DNA from: an uncultured Prochlorococcus sp.
GTDB lineage: Bacteria > Cyanobacteriota > Cyanobacteriia > PCC-6307 > Cyanobiaceae
NCBI GenBank assembly: GCA_902622705.1
Contig: CACNQT010000008.1
Span: forward strand, 1-44,823
Length of the DNA stretch: 44,823 nt
Direction of reading: 5' to 3'
Part shown: positions 36,130 to 44,786 of the stretch, piece by piece
Layout of the letters: each line of letters opens with the position of its first letter
How positions within the stretch are numbered: position 1 is the stretch's first letter
Translations under genes and position numbers: made by a program
The notes under the pieces: model-generated
What the model was told of the DNA's origin: nothing
Databases searched by the model: none
What the model saw: only the letters and a program-made list of their open reading frames with translations

Positions 36130-37767
36130 ATGAATCAATTTAACGTAATTAATATAAACGCTCCTTTTTTAGATCAAAAACCAGGAACTTCTGGTTTAAG
36201 AAAAAGTACTTTAAAGTTTCAGGAAGATCATTATCTAGAAATTTTTGTTGAAGCAATCTTACAATCAATGGAAGATTTACAAGGCTCAAAATTAGTAGTT
36301 GGTGGTGATGGTAGATATGGCAATATTGAAGCAATAGAAAAAATTGTGCAAATATGCGTTGCTCATAAAGTTCATAAGGTTATTGTTCCAAAATTTGGTT
36401 TGCTTTCTACTCCTGCGACATCACATTTAATTAGAAAAGAAAAAGCTATTGGTGGAATTATTCTTTCTGCGAGCCATAATCCTGGTGGGATTGATGGCGA
36501 CTTTGGAGTGAAATTAAATATCTCTAATGGTGGCCCAGCTCCTGAGATAATTACTAATAAGATTTTTAATGCTTCACAATCACTAACTAATTATAAAATT
36601 TGTAAAATTCAATTACCTGATTTTAGTGAATATGGAACATATTCTTACGGTGAAACTACCTTAGAAATTATTGATGGATTGAAGGATTATTCTAATTTGA
36701 TGGAGAAAATTTTTGATTTTGATCAAATTAGTGATTTTTTAAAAAAAGACTTCTCGCTAATTTTTGATGCAATGAATGCGGTTACAGGACCATATGCAAA
36801 AAATATTTTTGTTGAAAAAATGGGTCTTGCTCATGATTGTGTCATGAATGGTACCCCATTAAAAGATTTTGGAGGTTTACATCCAGATCCTAATCTTACT
36901 TACGCATCTCACTTAGCGGATTTGTTATTAAATAAAAAATCTTATAGTTTCGGTGCTGCTTGCGATGGAGATGGAGATAGAAATATGATTTTAGGTAGTG
37001 CATGTTTTGTCAATCCTAGTGATAGCCTTGCAGTTATAACTGCTAATACCAAATGTGTCCCTGGGTATAAAGATGGTATTACAGGTGTGGCACGATCAAT
37101 GCCAACCAGCTCAGCAGTTGATAATGTTGCTCGGTCATTAAATATACCTTGTTTCGAAACACCCACTGGCTGGAAGTTTTTTGGAAATCTTTTAGATGCT
37201 AATTTAATTACTTTATGTGGAGAAGAAAGTTTCGGAACAGGTAGTAATCACGTAAGAGAGAAAGATGGATTATGGGCAGTTTTGTATTGGTTACAAATTT
37301 TATCTGAGAAAAAATGTTCGGTAAGTGATTTGATGCAGAATCATTGGAAACAATTTGGTAGGAATTATTATTCAAGACATGATTATGAGGCAATCCCCTC
37401 AAATATTGCTAATCAAATCTTTGATAATCTAACTTCTATGCTCGAAAATTTAAAGGGAACTAATTTTGCTGGCCATTTAGTTAAGATTGCAGATAATTTT
37501 TCATATTTAGATCCCGTTGATAATTCCATAAGTGAAAATCAAGGTTTAAGGTTGGTTCTTGATGATAATTCCCGAGTAATTGTTCGCCTTTCTGGAACTG
37601 GAACTAAGGGTGCAACATTAAGACTTTACTTTGAGAAATTTTTCAATCCTCAACAGAATCTTTCGTTGAATCCTCAGGTCGCTTTGAAACCTCTAATAAA
37701 TGATTTAGATGCTTTATTAAACATTTCAAAACTTACTCAAATGGAAACTCCTACAGTAATTACATAG
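36130..37767 (+). CDS. pgm: Phosphoglucomutase (alpha-D-glucose)
   Basis: Interconverts glucose-1-phosphate and glucose-6-phosphate, linking glycogen and sugar-nucleotide synthesis to central carbon flow. The 545 residues form a PGM/PMM four-domain protein: KPGTSGLRK, active-site phosphoserine Ser115 in LSASHNPGG, metal loop DGDGDRNM, sugar-binding GEESFGTGSNHVREKDG and C-terminal phosphate-binding RLSGTGTKGATLRLY. Domain order is complete. ATG start at 36130. Confidence 0.97.
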   Translation: MNQFNVININAPFLDQKPGTSGLRKSTLKFQEDHYLEIFVEAILQSMEDLQGSKLVVGGDGRYGNIEAIEKIVQICVAHKVHKVIVPKFGLLSTPATSHLIRKEKAIGGIILSASHNPGGIDGDFGVKLNISNGGPAPEIITNKIFNASQSLTNYKICKIQLPDFSEYGTYSYGETTLEIIDGLKDYSNLMEKIFDFDQISDFLKKDFSLIFDAMNAVTGPYAKNIFVEKMGLAHDCVMNGTPLKDFGGLHPDPNLTYASHLADLLLNKKSYSFGAACDGDGDRNMILGSACFVNPSDSLAVITANTKCVPGYKDGITGVARSMPTSSAVDNVARSLNIPCFETPTGWKFFGNLLDANLITLCGEESFGTGSNHVREKDGLWAVLYWLQILSEKKCSVSDLMQNHWKQFGRNYYSRHDYEAIPSNIANQIFDNLTSMLENLKGTNFAGHLVKIADNFSYLDPVDNSISENQGLRLVLDDNSRVIVRLSGTGTKGATLRLYFEKFFNPQQNLSLNPQVALKPLINDLDALLNISKLTQMETPTVIT

Positions 37768-37800
37768 ACTTTAAAGTAATTATTTTTTGATTTTATTTAT

Positions 37801-39090
37801 ATGCATTCAGGAAATTTATTTACTAATTATTCTCAAATACAAAATAATGCACCTTTGGCAGATAAATTAAGACCAAAGAATTTAGATGACTTTTTTGGTC
37901 AACAACCAATCTTAAATAAAAATTCGCTTTTGAGAAGTGCAATATTAAGCGATAAGATTAGTAATTTTATTTTTTCTGGTCCTCCAGGTGTTGGAAAAAC
38001 TACTCTCATTGAAATTATTTCTTTTAATACACGTTCAAAATTAATTAAGTTAAATGCAGTCTTTTCAAGTGTTAAAGAATTAAGAAATGAAATTGCTAAT
38101 GCAAAAGATAGATTACTAAATTCAAAAAGAAAAACAATTTTATTTATCGATGAGGTTCATAGATTTACATCAGTTCAGCAAGATGCTCTATTACCTTCAA
38201 TAGAAAATGGAACCATAACTTTTATTGGTGCAACAACCGAAAACCCTTTCTTTGCTGTTAATAAAGCGCTTGTTAGTAGGTCTCGTATTTTTACATTACT
38301 TCCTTTGACTGAAATTGATTTGCAGAAAATAATACAAAAAGTCATAACTTACTATTCAAATCAAAAAGATTCAAAAAAGGTTTATTTAACCCAGGACGCA
38401 ATAAGTCATTTAATTAAATTTTCTGCCGGTGATGCCCGAACATTAATCAATGCTCTAGAGATGGCTATAGAGACAACTACTGAAAACGATGCTAAAGAAA
38501 TCAATATTAATCTTTCAATTGCAGAGGATGCAATTCAAAAGAAAAATATTGTTTATGATAAAAATGGGCAAAATCATTACGATGTAATAAGTGCTTTTAT
38601 CAAGTCCATAAGAGGTTCTGATCCAGATGCAACTTTGTTCTGGCTTGCGAATATGCTTGAGGCTGGTGAAGAACCTAATTTTATTTTTAGAAGATTACTT
38701 ATATCTGCCAGTGAAGATATTGGAATAGCTGATCCTAATGCCATAGTAGTTGTAAAATCCTGTTGTGATGCTTTTGATAGAGTTGGTTTTCCAGAAGGAT
38801 TATATTTTTTAACGCAGGCTTCTTTATATTTAGCTTTGTCTCCAAAGAGTAATAGTACTAAAAGTATTTTTAAAGCGATTGAAAAAATCAAATATGCCGA
38901 TGCTTTTGATGTTCCACTTCATTTAAAAAATAATTCTAATAGTTATGACAATCCGCATAATTATCCAGATAATTGGGTTGCTCAGGAATATCTTCCTAAA
39001 TCTTTAAGAGGTTCAAAAATATGGGAACCAAATAATAATGGATGGGAGAAAACTAAATATGAAGAACTGCTTAGAAGAAAAGAAAACTAA
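37801..39090 (+). CDS. rarA: Replication-associated recombination ATPase RarA/MgsA
   Basis: AAA+ ATPase of the clamp-loader-like RarA family, acting at stalled forks and interacting with SSB. The 429 residues show LRPKNLDDFFGQQPIL, Walker A GPPGVGKT (60-67), Walker B LFIDEVHRF, sensor 1 GATTENPFF, sensor 2 SAGDARTLINALE and the family tail domain (YDVISAFIKSIRGSDPDA, RLLISASEDIGIADP). It ends by overlapping the phosphopantetheinyl transferase gene by 4 bases. It starts 33 bases after pgm on the same strand. Confidence 0.96.
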   Translation: MHSGNLFTNYSQIQNNAPLADKLRPKNLDDFFGQQPILNKNSLLRSAILSDKISNFIFSGPPGVGKTTLIEIISFNTRSKLIKLNAVFSSVKELRNEIANAKDRLLNSKRKTILFIDEVHRFTSVQQDALLPSIENGTITFIGATTENPFFAVNKALVSRSRIFTLLPLTEIDLQKIIQKVITYYSNQKDSKKVYLTQDAISHLIKFSAGDARTLINALEMAIETTTENDAKEININLSIAEDAIQKKNIVYDKNGQNHYDVISAFIKSIRGSDPDATLFWLANMLEAGEEPNFIFRRLLISASEDIGIADPNAIVVVKSCCDAFDRVGFPEGLYFLTQASLYLALSPKSNSTKSIFKAIEKIKYADAFDVPLHLKNNSNSYDNPHNYPDNWVAQEYLPKSLRGSKIWEPNNNGWEKTKYEELLRRKEN

Positions 39091-39743
39091 AAATTTTTCG
39101 AACAACAAATAATCTCTGGATTAAAAGAAGGTTTTTCTTTGTAGGCTAAAGCAATAGTCCAATTGTGGAAGTTAATCTGTGAATAATTTAAATGTATGTT
39201 TTTCTTCTTATGAATTAACTCTTTTGGTTTTTCAAAATATTGCCAATAGTTTATGTCTTTAGCTAATTTTCCATGATCCCATTTTATAGCCGCTTCAACT
39301 GCACACCATTGATTCAATATCATATTTTTTGTCAAATAATTATTATGGTTTGATTTATTGGTTTCAAAAAAATATTTTTCTGCAAATTTTTTATGGTTAA
39401 AATCTCTATCTGTTCTCTCAATATCAATGCCTATTTTGCTTTTATGCCAGACTAAAGTAATGGCATCTTTACAATGACTTAAACTTATATTGCCCATGCC
39501 AGAGGGTAAACTTGGAGGTTCTCCAGGATGAGCATTAATCGGAATTTCTAGAGGATCTAAATCAAAAAGTGTTGAAAGTGATTTTCGTAAATAAGCTCTT
39601 GTTTCTAAAAAAATCTTTGATCTTGAAATTGATAGATTTTTTGCAGTTTTAATTTCTTCTACCGTTGCGATATCTTGCACACCTTTAATCTCATAAAACC
39701 AAATTTTTGGTATTTTATATGCATACTCATTTAATAATTTCAA
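39087..39743 (-). CDS. 4'-phosphopantetheinyl transferase (Sfp/HetI-like)
   Basis: Transfers phosphopantetheine from CoA to acyl carrier protein. The 218-residue length and SHCKDAITLVWHKSKIGIDIER fit the Sfp group: magnesium ligands Asp107 and Glu109 in GIDIE. The partner motif WxxKEAxxK reads WCAVEAAIKW (146-155): Glu150 and Lys154 are kept, but the usual Lys before the Glu is Val149. No ATG exists near the N-terminus; the start is probably TTG at 39743, which shares its last base pair with the ATG of the divergent peroxiredoxin gene. Convergent with rarA. It may be the only PPTase, needed for fatty-acid synthesis; the ACP gene is not here. Confidence 0.83.
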   Translation of the reverse strand: MKLLNEYAYKIPKIWFYEIKGVQDIATVEEIKTAKNLSISRSKIFLETRAYLRKSLSTLFDLDPLEIPINAHPGEPPSLPSGMGNISLSHCKDAITLVWHKSKIGIDIERTDRDFNHKKFAEKYFFETNKSNHNNYLTKNMILNQWCAVEAAIKWDHGKLAKDINYWQYFEKPKELIHKKKNIHLNYSQINFHNWTIALAYKEKPSFNPEIICCSKNF

Positions 39744-40210
39744 TGGCTCTTAAGGTTGGCGACAAAGCACCAGAATTTAAATTAAAAGATTCTTTTGAGA
39801 AAGAAGTTTCTCTTAGTGATTTTAAAGGTAAAAGAATAATACTATATTTTTATCCAAAAGATAATACTCCAGGATGTACTAAAGAAGCTTGTAATTTTAA
39901 AGAGAATTGGGATTTGTTCCAAAAAAATAATATTGTTGTGCTTGGTATTAGTAAAGATAATGCCTCCTCTCATCAGAAGTTTATAGAAAAATTTAATTTA
40001 CCTTTTATTCTTTTAACTGATCCTGAACCTTTTAAAGTTTCTTCTGATTACGATAGCTATGGACTAAAGAAATTCATGGGGAAAGAATATATGGGAATGA
40101 TGAGAAATACTTTTTTAATTGATATTGATGGCAATATCGAAAAAATTTACTTAAAGGTAAAAGCAGCAATAATGGCTGATCATATAATTGCAGACATTGG
40201 GTTAAAATAA
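39743..40210 (+). CDS. Thioredoxin-dependent peroxiredoxin, BCP/PrxQ type
   Basis: Reduces hydrogen peroxide and alkyl hydroperoxides with a peroxidatic thiol. From the ATG at 39743 (MALKVGDKAPEF) it has 155 residues, the family's usual length; the frame is open to an ATG at 39707, but those 12 residues are not conserved and would overlap the divergent gene. The peroxidatic Cys is C45 in NTPGCTKEAC, with the resolving Cys at C50 (the C-x4-C spacing of PrxQ). The Arg of the active site is in GMMRNTFLID. Ends overlapping coaX by 9 bases. Confidence 0.95.
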   Translation: MALKVGDKAPEFKLKDSFEKEVSLSDFKGKRIILYFYPKDNTPGCTKEACNFKENWDLFQKNNIVVLGISKDNASSHQKFIEKFNLPFILLTDPEPFKVSSDYDSYGLKKFMGKEYMGMMRNTFLIDIDGNIEKIYLKVKAAIMADHIIADIGLK

Positions 40211-40897
40211 TTTTTTTATGGACATGTGGTGAATAATCATCCCTTCCATGACTAAATTGGGAGCATTAATAATATTTTCTTTTTGAGTCTTTAGTGATTT
40301 TGTAAGGAATTCAGAGTCTCCTCCACAAGTTACTAAAATATCCTTTGCGGGATTAAATAAATTATTAATCACTCCAGTAAGAGAGTTGATAACTCCTTTT
40401 AAGATTGCTTCTTCTGTATTAATTAAAAAATCTTTGATCGGCATATCATATTTATTGGGAACTTTAAGATTTTTTGTATTTTGTTCCATTGATTTTAATT
40501 GTGTTAGAAAACCTGGAATAAGTTGACCTCCAATAATAGATCCATTTGAATTTAATTTTGTTATTGATAATATTGTCCCAAAATCTGCGATTAGCAAATC
40601 TTTTTTGCAAGGGTTTTCAATAATTTTTAAAACTGCAATACAGGCAAGAGCTCTATCAACTCCAAAATAATCAGGAAGATTTGATAACTGAATATCTTTA
40701 GTTTTTATTTCATTTTCTTTTTTCAGAAAAAAATTTGGTAGTTTTCCTACAGAAGCCCAAATTAATTGATCAAGATCTATATTTTCTGGAACTTTTTGCT
40801 CTTTTTTGGTATGGAAGAATTTAGATTGATTTTTAGAATATTTTGCCCAATGAAGCCTACTATTGCCTACTAATAGAAAATTTATATCTGAGACCAT
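40202..40897 (-). CDS. coaX: Type III pantothenate kinase
   Basis: Phosphorylates pantothenate, the first CoA step, without feedback by CoA. The 231 residues have a divergent ASKHA-fold set: N-terminal phosphate loop LLVGNSRLHWA (in place of DxGNT), GVDRALACIAV, the second phosphate motif ADFGTILSIT, IIGGQLIPGF and the C-terminal VTCGGDSEFL. The family hallmark GVDR and G..LIPGF are clear, so the assignment is good though the sequence is divergent. It follows cysH by 15 bases on the same strand. Alternative: a non-kinase ASKHA protein is unlikely. Confidence 0.88.
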   Translation of the reverse strand: MVSDINFLLVGNSRLHWAKYSKNQSKFFHTKKEQKVPENIDLDQLIWASVGKLPNFFLKKENEIKTKDIQLSNLPDYFGVDRALACIAVLKIIENPCKKDLLIADFGTILSITKLNSNGSIIGGQLIPGFLTQLKSMEQNTKNLKVPNKYDMPIKDFLINTEEAILKGVINSLTGVINNLFNPAKDILVTCGGDSEFLTKSLKTQKENIINAPNLVMEGMIIHHMSIKKLF

Positions 40898-40912
40898 TGT
40901 TCTATGATCAAT

Positions 40913-41635
40913 TTAATTATTAGTGTGTATTCCACACTCTTGTTTAATCCCGCCAAATCTTGTATCTCTGCCTTTTGTTTCGATACCATCGGGACTGCTT
41001 GAATGCCAATCGCCTACAGAAGAATAACCTTTGATAAAAAGTGGATGGGCAGGTAAATTATTCTCTTCCATATAGTAAAAAATATCTTTATTTGTCCAAT
41101 TTAATAAAGGTCTTAAAGAAAGTCTTTGACGAATTACGTCTAGAAATTTCATTTTATTTCTATTTTCTGTTTGACTTGATCTAACACCGCTTGCCCAGCA
41201 GCAAATATTATATTTTTCTAGACCATTTTCTAAAGGTTGTATTTTTCTTAACTCATGATACTTATCTAAATCTCTCTCTTTATTTGTTTCCCAAAGTTTT
41301 CCGTATTTAGCCTCCATTCTTGCTGGAGATAATTCACTTTGCAGCACTTCTACTTCTAAGGATAAATCTTCAATAAGCTTTTCAGCGTAATGGTATGTTT
41401 CTAGCGGTAGGTAGCCTGTGTCTATCCAAAATATTTTGATTTTTTTTTGTAGACATAATTTACTGACCATATTTAAAAGGACTGAGGACTGTATACCAAA
41501 ACTTGTTGTAATAGCAAATTGATTATCAAACTTTTCATAACCCCATGTAATCATTCCTTGAGGCTTCATATCTACAAGCTCTTTGTTATATTCTTTTAAG
41601 TTAGTTTGAATATCTTTGTGGATGTTTTCAATCAT
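40913..41635 (-). CDS. cysH: Phosphoadenylyl-sulfate (PAPS) reductase
   Basis: Reduces PAPS to sulfite in assimilatory sulfate reduction, with thioredoxin. The 240 residues contain ITTSFGIQSSVLLNMV, FWIDTGYLPLETY, RPLLNWTNKDIF, GYSSVGDWHSSS and the catalytic cysteine near the C-terminus in ECGIH (Cys234). The APS-reductase-type iron-sulfur pattern needs a CC pair plus a later CxxC; here GYSSVGDWHSS lacks the second pair, so it is PAPS-type, although an odd CC remains in YNICCWASGVRSSQ. It is divergent from the NDH-2-like gene and upstream of coaX. Confidence 0.92.
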   Translation of the reverse strand: MIENIHKDIQTNLKEYNKELVDMKPQGMITWGYEKFDNQFAITTSFGIQSSVLLNMVSKLCLQKKIKIFWIDTGYLPLETYHYAEKLIEDLSLEVEVLQSELSPARMEAKYGKLWETNKERDLDKYHELRKIQPLENGLEKYNICCWASGVRSSQTENRNKMKFLDVIRQRLSLRPLLNWTNKDIFYYMEENNLPAHPLFIKGYSSVGDWHSSSPDGIETKGRDTRFGGIKQECGIHTNN

Positions 41636-41730
41636 TCTTCAATTTGGTTATGAGTTTAATGTTATTCCGCTCAATTTAAAAATTATTCTTATAGTTTAAT
41701 AATACATTTACGCATAACAATATTTCTCTA

Positions 41731-42924
41731 ATGAAATCAATACAACAACCAATAGTAATAGTAGGAGCAGGTTTTGCAGGTATGACATTTGCTTTGAGTT
41801 TAAAGAAACTTAATCCTTCTTTACCGATTCTTGTAGTTGATTCTGGAACTAACTTTATATTTAAACCTTTAATGTACGAAGTTTTAAGTAAAGAAATAAG
41901 AAGTTGGGAAGCTACCCCAAAATTTGAAAATATTTTTTCTGATGCTGGTGTAACTTTTTTAAGAAATTGTTTAACAAAGATTTCCTTCAAAGAAAATATT
42001 CTAGAATTTAGTGACGAACTAAAATTAAGTTATAAGTCTCTTGTTATATGCACAGGATCTATTCCAAATAGTTTTTTAATAAAAGGTATAGATGAAAATT
42101 GTTATTTTTTTAATGATTTTCATGATTTAAATAAATTAAATTCTTTTTTAAAAAAATCACAAGAAAATGCGGTTCATAAAAACTTATTCATAGTTGGAGG
42201 TGGTCTCTCCGGCATCGAGTTGGCATGCAAAATTAAAGATATATTTAAAGACCAATTTGAAATTAGTGTGATAGAGAAATCAAATGAAATACTTAATAAA
42301 AACAAAATTTTTAACAGAGAACAAGCAGAGAAGGCATTAGAAAAAAGAAAAATTAACGTTCTTTTGAATTCTACAGTTAGAGAAGTTTCAGAAACTAAAA
42401 TTATTATTTCTAGTGAGGTTGGAATAACTTCTTTGGATAAAGATATTGTTATTTGGACTGCAGGTGTTAAACCTAATTTCCCTTACTTAGAAACTGATCA
42501 AATACCAAAAAAATTTGGAAGAATTTTAGTTAATAATAATTTGCAAATAGAAAACCATAAAAACTGTTTTGCTATTGGCGATATTGCAGTGATTGAAGGA
42601 ATGGAGGATTTACCCATAAATGCTCAGGTCGCTATGCAACAGGGAAATCATCTGGCTAATAATTTAGAACTTTTAATGCAAGGAAAGGATTCTCTACCTT
42701 TTGAATTTAAAGACAATGGTGAAATGATAAGTTTAGGAATAGGCGAAGCTTCAATTTCTGGGCTTGGGGTTACTTTATCTGGGAAATTAGCTTTTGAGGC
42801 AAGAAGACTTATATATGCTTCTAAGTTGCCTGATATTAATGAAAGTTTAAAATCTGCATCTTCATGGATATTCCAAAAGAAATCTATTTTTAAAAAGTTT
42901 CTTAAAAAAAATAATTCCAATTAA
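41731..42924 (+). CDS. Type II NADH dehydrogenase (NDH-2)-like FAD oxidoreductase
   Basis: A 397-residue flavoprotein of the NDH-2/NdbA family, peripheral on the membrane, passing electrons from NAD(P)H to quinone. The FAD motif is IVIVGAGFAGMTFAL, the NAD(H) motif LFIVGGGLSGIELACK and the C-terminal FAD strand CFAIGDIAVIEG. The last 40 residues (FEARRLIYASKLPDINESLK ... FQKKSIFKKFLKK) are amphipathic and basic, suitable for membrane attachment. It is divergent from cysH (95 bases) and followed, 49 bases on, by the SLC13-type transporter. Substrate preference is not visible. Confidence 0.88.
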   Translation: MKSIQQPIVIVGAGFAGMTFALSLKKLNPSLPILVVDSGTNFIFKPLMYEVLSKEIRSWEATPKFENIFSDAGVTFLRNCLTKISFKENILEFSDELKLSYKSLVICTGSIPNSFLIKGIDENCYFFNDFHDLNKLNSFLKKSQENAVHKNLFIVGGGLSGIELACKIKDIFKDQFEISVIEKSNEILNKNKIFNREQAEKALEKRKINVLLNSTVREVSETKIIISSEVGITSLDKDIVIWTAGVKPNFPYLETDQIPKKFGRILVNNNLQIENHKNCFAIGDIAVIEGMEDLPINAQVAMQQGNHLANNLELLMQGKDSLPFEFKDNGEMISLGIGEASISGLGVTLSGKLAFEARRLIYASKLPDINESLKSASSWIFQKKSIFKKFLKKNNSN

Positions 42925-42973
42925 ACTTTTTTGAAATATTGTTTTTGGGTATATTGAGTTAAATAAGTTTCAT

Positions 42974-44785
42974 ATGAATTTAATTGCTGTAGTTAGTAAT
43001 AATTTTGATGCGTTTATAACGGTAGTTGTTCTAATAATGTCAATAATTTTATTTATTAAAAATACTATCGCGCCAGAATTGACTGGTTTGTTATGTGTTG
43101 GAATTTTTATTGCTACAGGGGTACTTTCTCCTGAAAAAGCTTTAGCTGGATTTGGTAGTCCATCCTTAATTACCCTTATGGGTTTATTTGCAGTTTCTTC
43201 TGCATTATTTAAAAGTGGTGCCTTAGACAGAGTAAGAGAATTGATTTCTTCTGAAAGTATTAGATCGCCAAGGAAATTAATTTCTTTAATAGCTTTTTTG
43301 ATTGCTCCAATATCTGGAATTGTACCTAATACTCCAGTAGTAGCATCTTTGTTACCTTTAATTGAAAGTTGGTGCGAGCGAAGAAATATATCACCATCAA
43401 AAGTTTTGTTACCTCTTTCTTTTGCTACTTTACTAGGTGGAACTCTGACATTATTAGGTAGCTCAGTGAATCTTCTTGTGAGTGATATTAGTCAACAATT
43501 AGGTTATGGAGCTTTGGAATTATTTAGTTTGACTTCAGTTGGAATTCCTGTGTGGCTTATAGGCACAACCTATATGATTCTTGCCTCTGATATGCTTTTG
43601 CCAGATAGAGGGAGAGATAGGGAGTTTATTAAAAATGGGGATATGAATATTTACTTTACCGAAGTTACTATTCCTTCTACTTCAGAATTAGTGGGACAAT
43701 CTGTCAGAAATAGTAGATTGCAAAGACGATTTGACGTTGATGTTCTTGAATTACAACGAAATGGAAAAGTTATCCTTCCTCCTTTGGCTGATAGAAAGAT
43801 TGAACCGGACGATAGATTAATAATTCGCGTTACAAGAGCAGACTTATTTAGACTTCAACAAGAACATACTATTCTATTAGGAGAAAATAAATCATCTTTC
43901 GACGGAGCTAATGTTTTCTCAGATGATGAAGGCACAAAAACTTTTGAAGCTTTGTTGCCAGCAGGATCAACTTTAGCTGGCGCTAGTTTAAGAGAATTAA
44001 GATTTAGGCAGCGTCATAACGCAACAGTTTTAGCACTCAGAAGAGGTCAGCAAACTGTACAGGAAAGATTAGGACAAGCTGTTTTAAGGGCAGGGGATGT
44101 TTTATTATTGCAAGCGCCGTTAGATTCTATTAGGGGTTTACAAGCCAGTAATGATTTACTTATTTTAGATCAATTTGAAGATGATTTACCTTTTTTGATA
44201 AAAAAACCTATATCTATTGCAATTGCAATAGGAATGGTGGTTTTGCCTTCAGTTACTAATATTCCATTAGTGGGGTCGGTTCTGTTAGCAGTTATTGCAA
44301 TGGTCGCTTTTGGATGTTTAAGACCTGCAGAAATACAAAAATCAATTCGGTTAGACGTTATTTTATTACTAGGTTCATTATCAAGTTTTAGTGTAGCTAT
44401 GCAAGTTACAGGATTAGCCGATTTAATAGCAGTTAATCTCAATTTTGCTCTTAATGGAATGCCTCTTTATTTTGCACTAGTTGTAATATTTGTATCGACC
44501 CTTATCCTTACTCAATTCATTAGTAATGCTGCTTCTGTTGCTTTGATTTTGCCTGTTGCGATTGAATTTTCAAATGTTTTAGAGATTTCACCTAACGCTT
44601 TAATAATGCTTGTTTTATTCGGAGCAAGTCAGTCTTTCTTGACTCCAATGGGTTATCAAACAAATTTAATGGTTTTCGGTCCTGGAAGATATAGATTTTT
44701 TGATATTGCAAAATACGGGGTTGGATTAACACTTATAATGTCATTTACAGTGCCAGCATTGATAATTTTAAATTTTTATAAATAA
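42974..44785 (+). CDS. SLC13/DASS-type sodium symporter with two TrkA-C (RCK_C) domains
   Basis: A 603-residue carrier of the divalent anion:sodium symporter group. Two membrane halves (residues 1-210 and about 405-603) flank a soluble insert with two TrkA-C repeats: the first FTEVTIPSTSELVGQSVRNSR... and the second AGASLRELRFRQRHNATVLALRRG. Both symporter motifs are present, PNTPVVASLLP and FISNAASVALILP. Relatives transport sulfate or dicarboxylates; the SAC1/SLT branch with TrkA-C domains is linked to sulfur in algae, so sulfate is a reasonable guess. Adjacent cysH is on the other strand, separated by the NDH-2-like gene. ATG at 42974. Confidence 0.9.
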   Translation: MNLIAVVSNNFDAFITVVVLIMSIILFIKNTIAPELTGLLCVGIFIATGVLSPEKALAGFGSPSLITLMGLFAVSSALFKSGALDRVRELISSESIRSPRKLISLIAFLIAPISGIVPNTPVVASLLPLIESWCERRNISPSKVLLPLSFATLLGGTLTLLGSSVNLLVSDISQQLGYGALELFSLTSVGIPVWLIGTTYMILASDMLLPDRGRDREFIKNGDMNIYFTEVTIPSTSELVGQSVRNSRLQRRFDVDVLELQRNGKVILPPLADRKIEPDDRLIIRVTRADLFRLQQEHTILLGENKSSFDGANVFSDDEGTKTFEALLPAGSTLAGASLRELRFRQRHNATVLALRRGQQTVQERLGQAVLRAGDVLLLQAPLDSIRGLQASNDLLILDQFEDDLPFLIKKPISIAIAIGMVVLPSVTNIPLVGSVLLAVIAMVAFGCLRPAEIQKSIRLDVILLLGSLSSFSVAMQVTGLADLIAVNLNFALNGMPLYFALVVIFVSTLILTQFISNAASVALILPVAIEFSNVLEISPNALIMLVLFGASQSFLTPMGYQTNLMVFGPGRYRFFDIAKYGVGLTLIMSFTVPALIILNFYK

Positions 44786-44786
44786 A

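Noticed and set aside
36942..37166. Minus-strand ORF opposite pgm
   Set aside because: It is a shadow of the conserved metal-binding and sugar-binding region of pgm.
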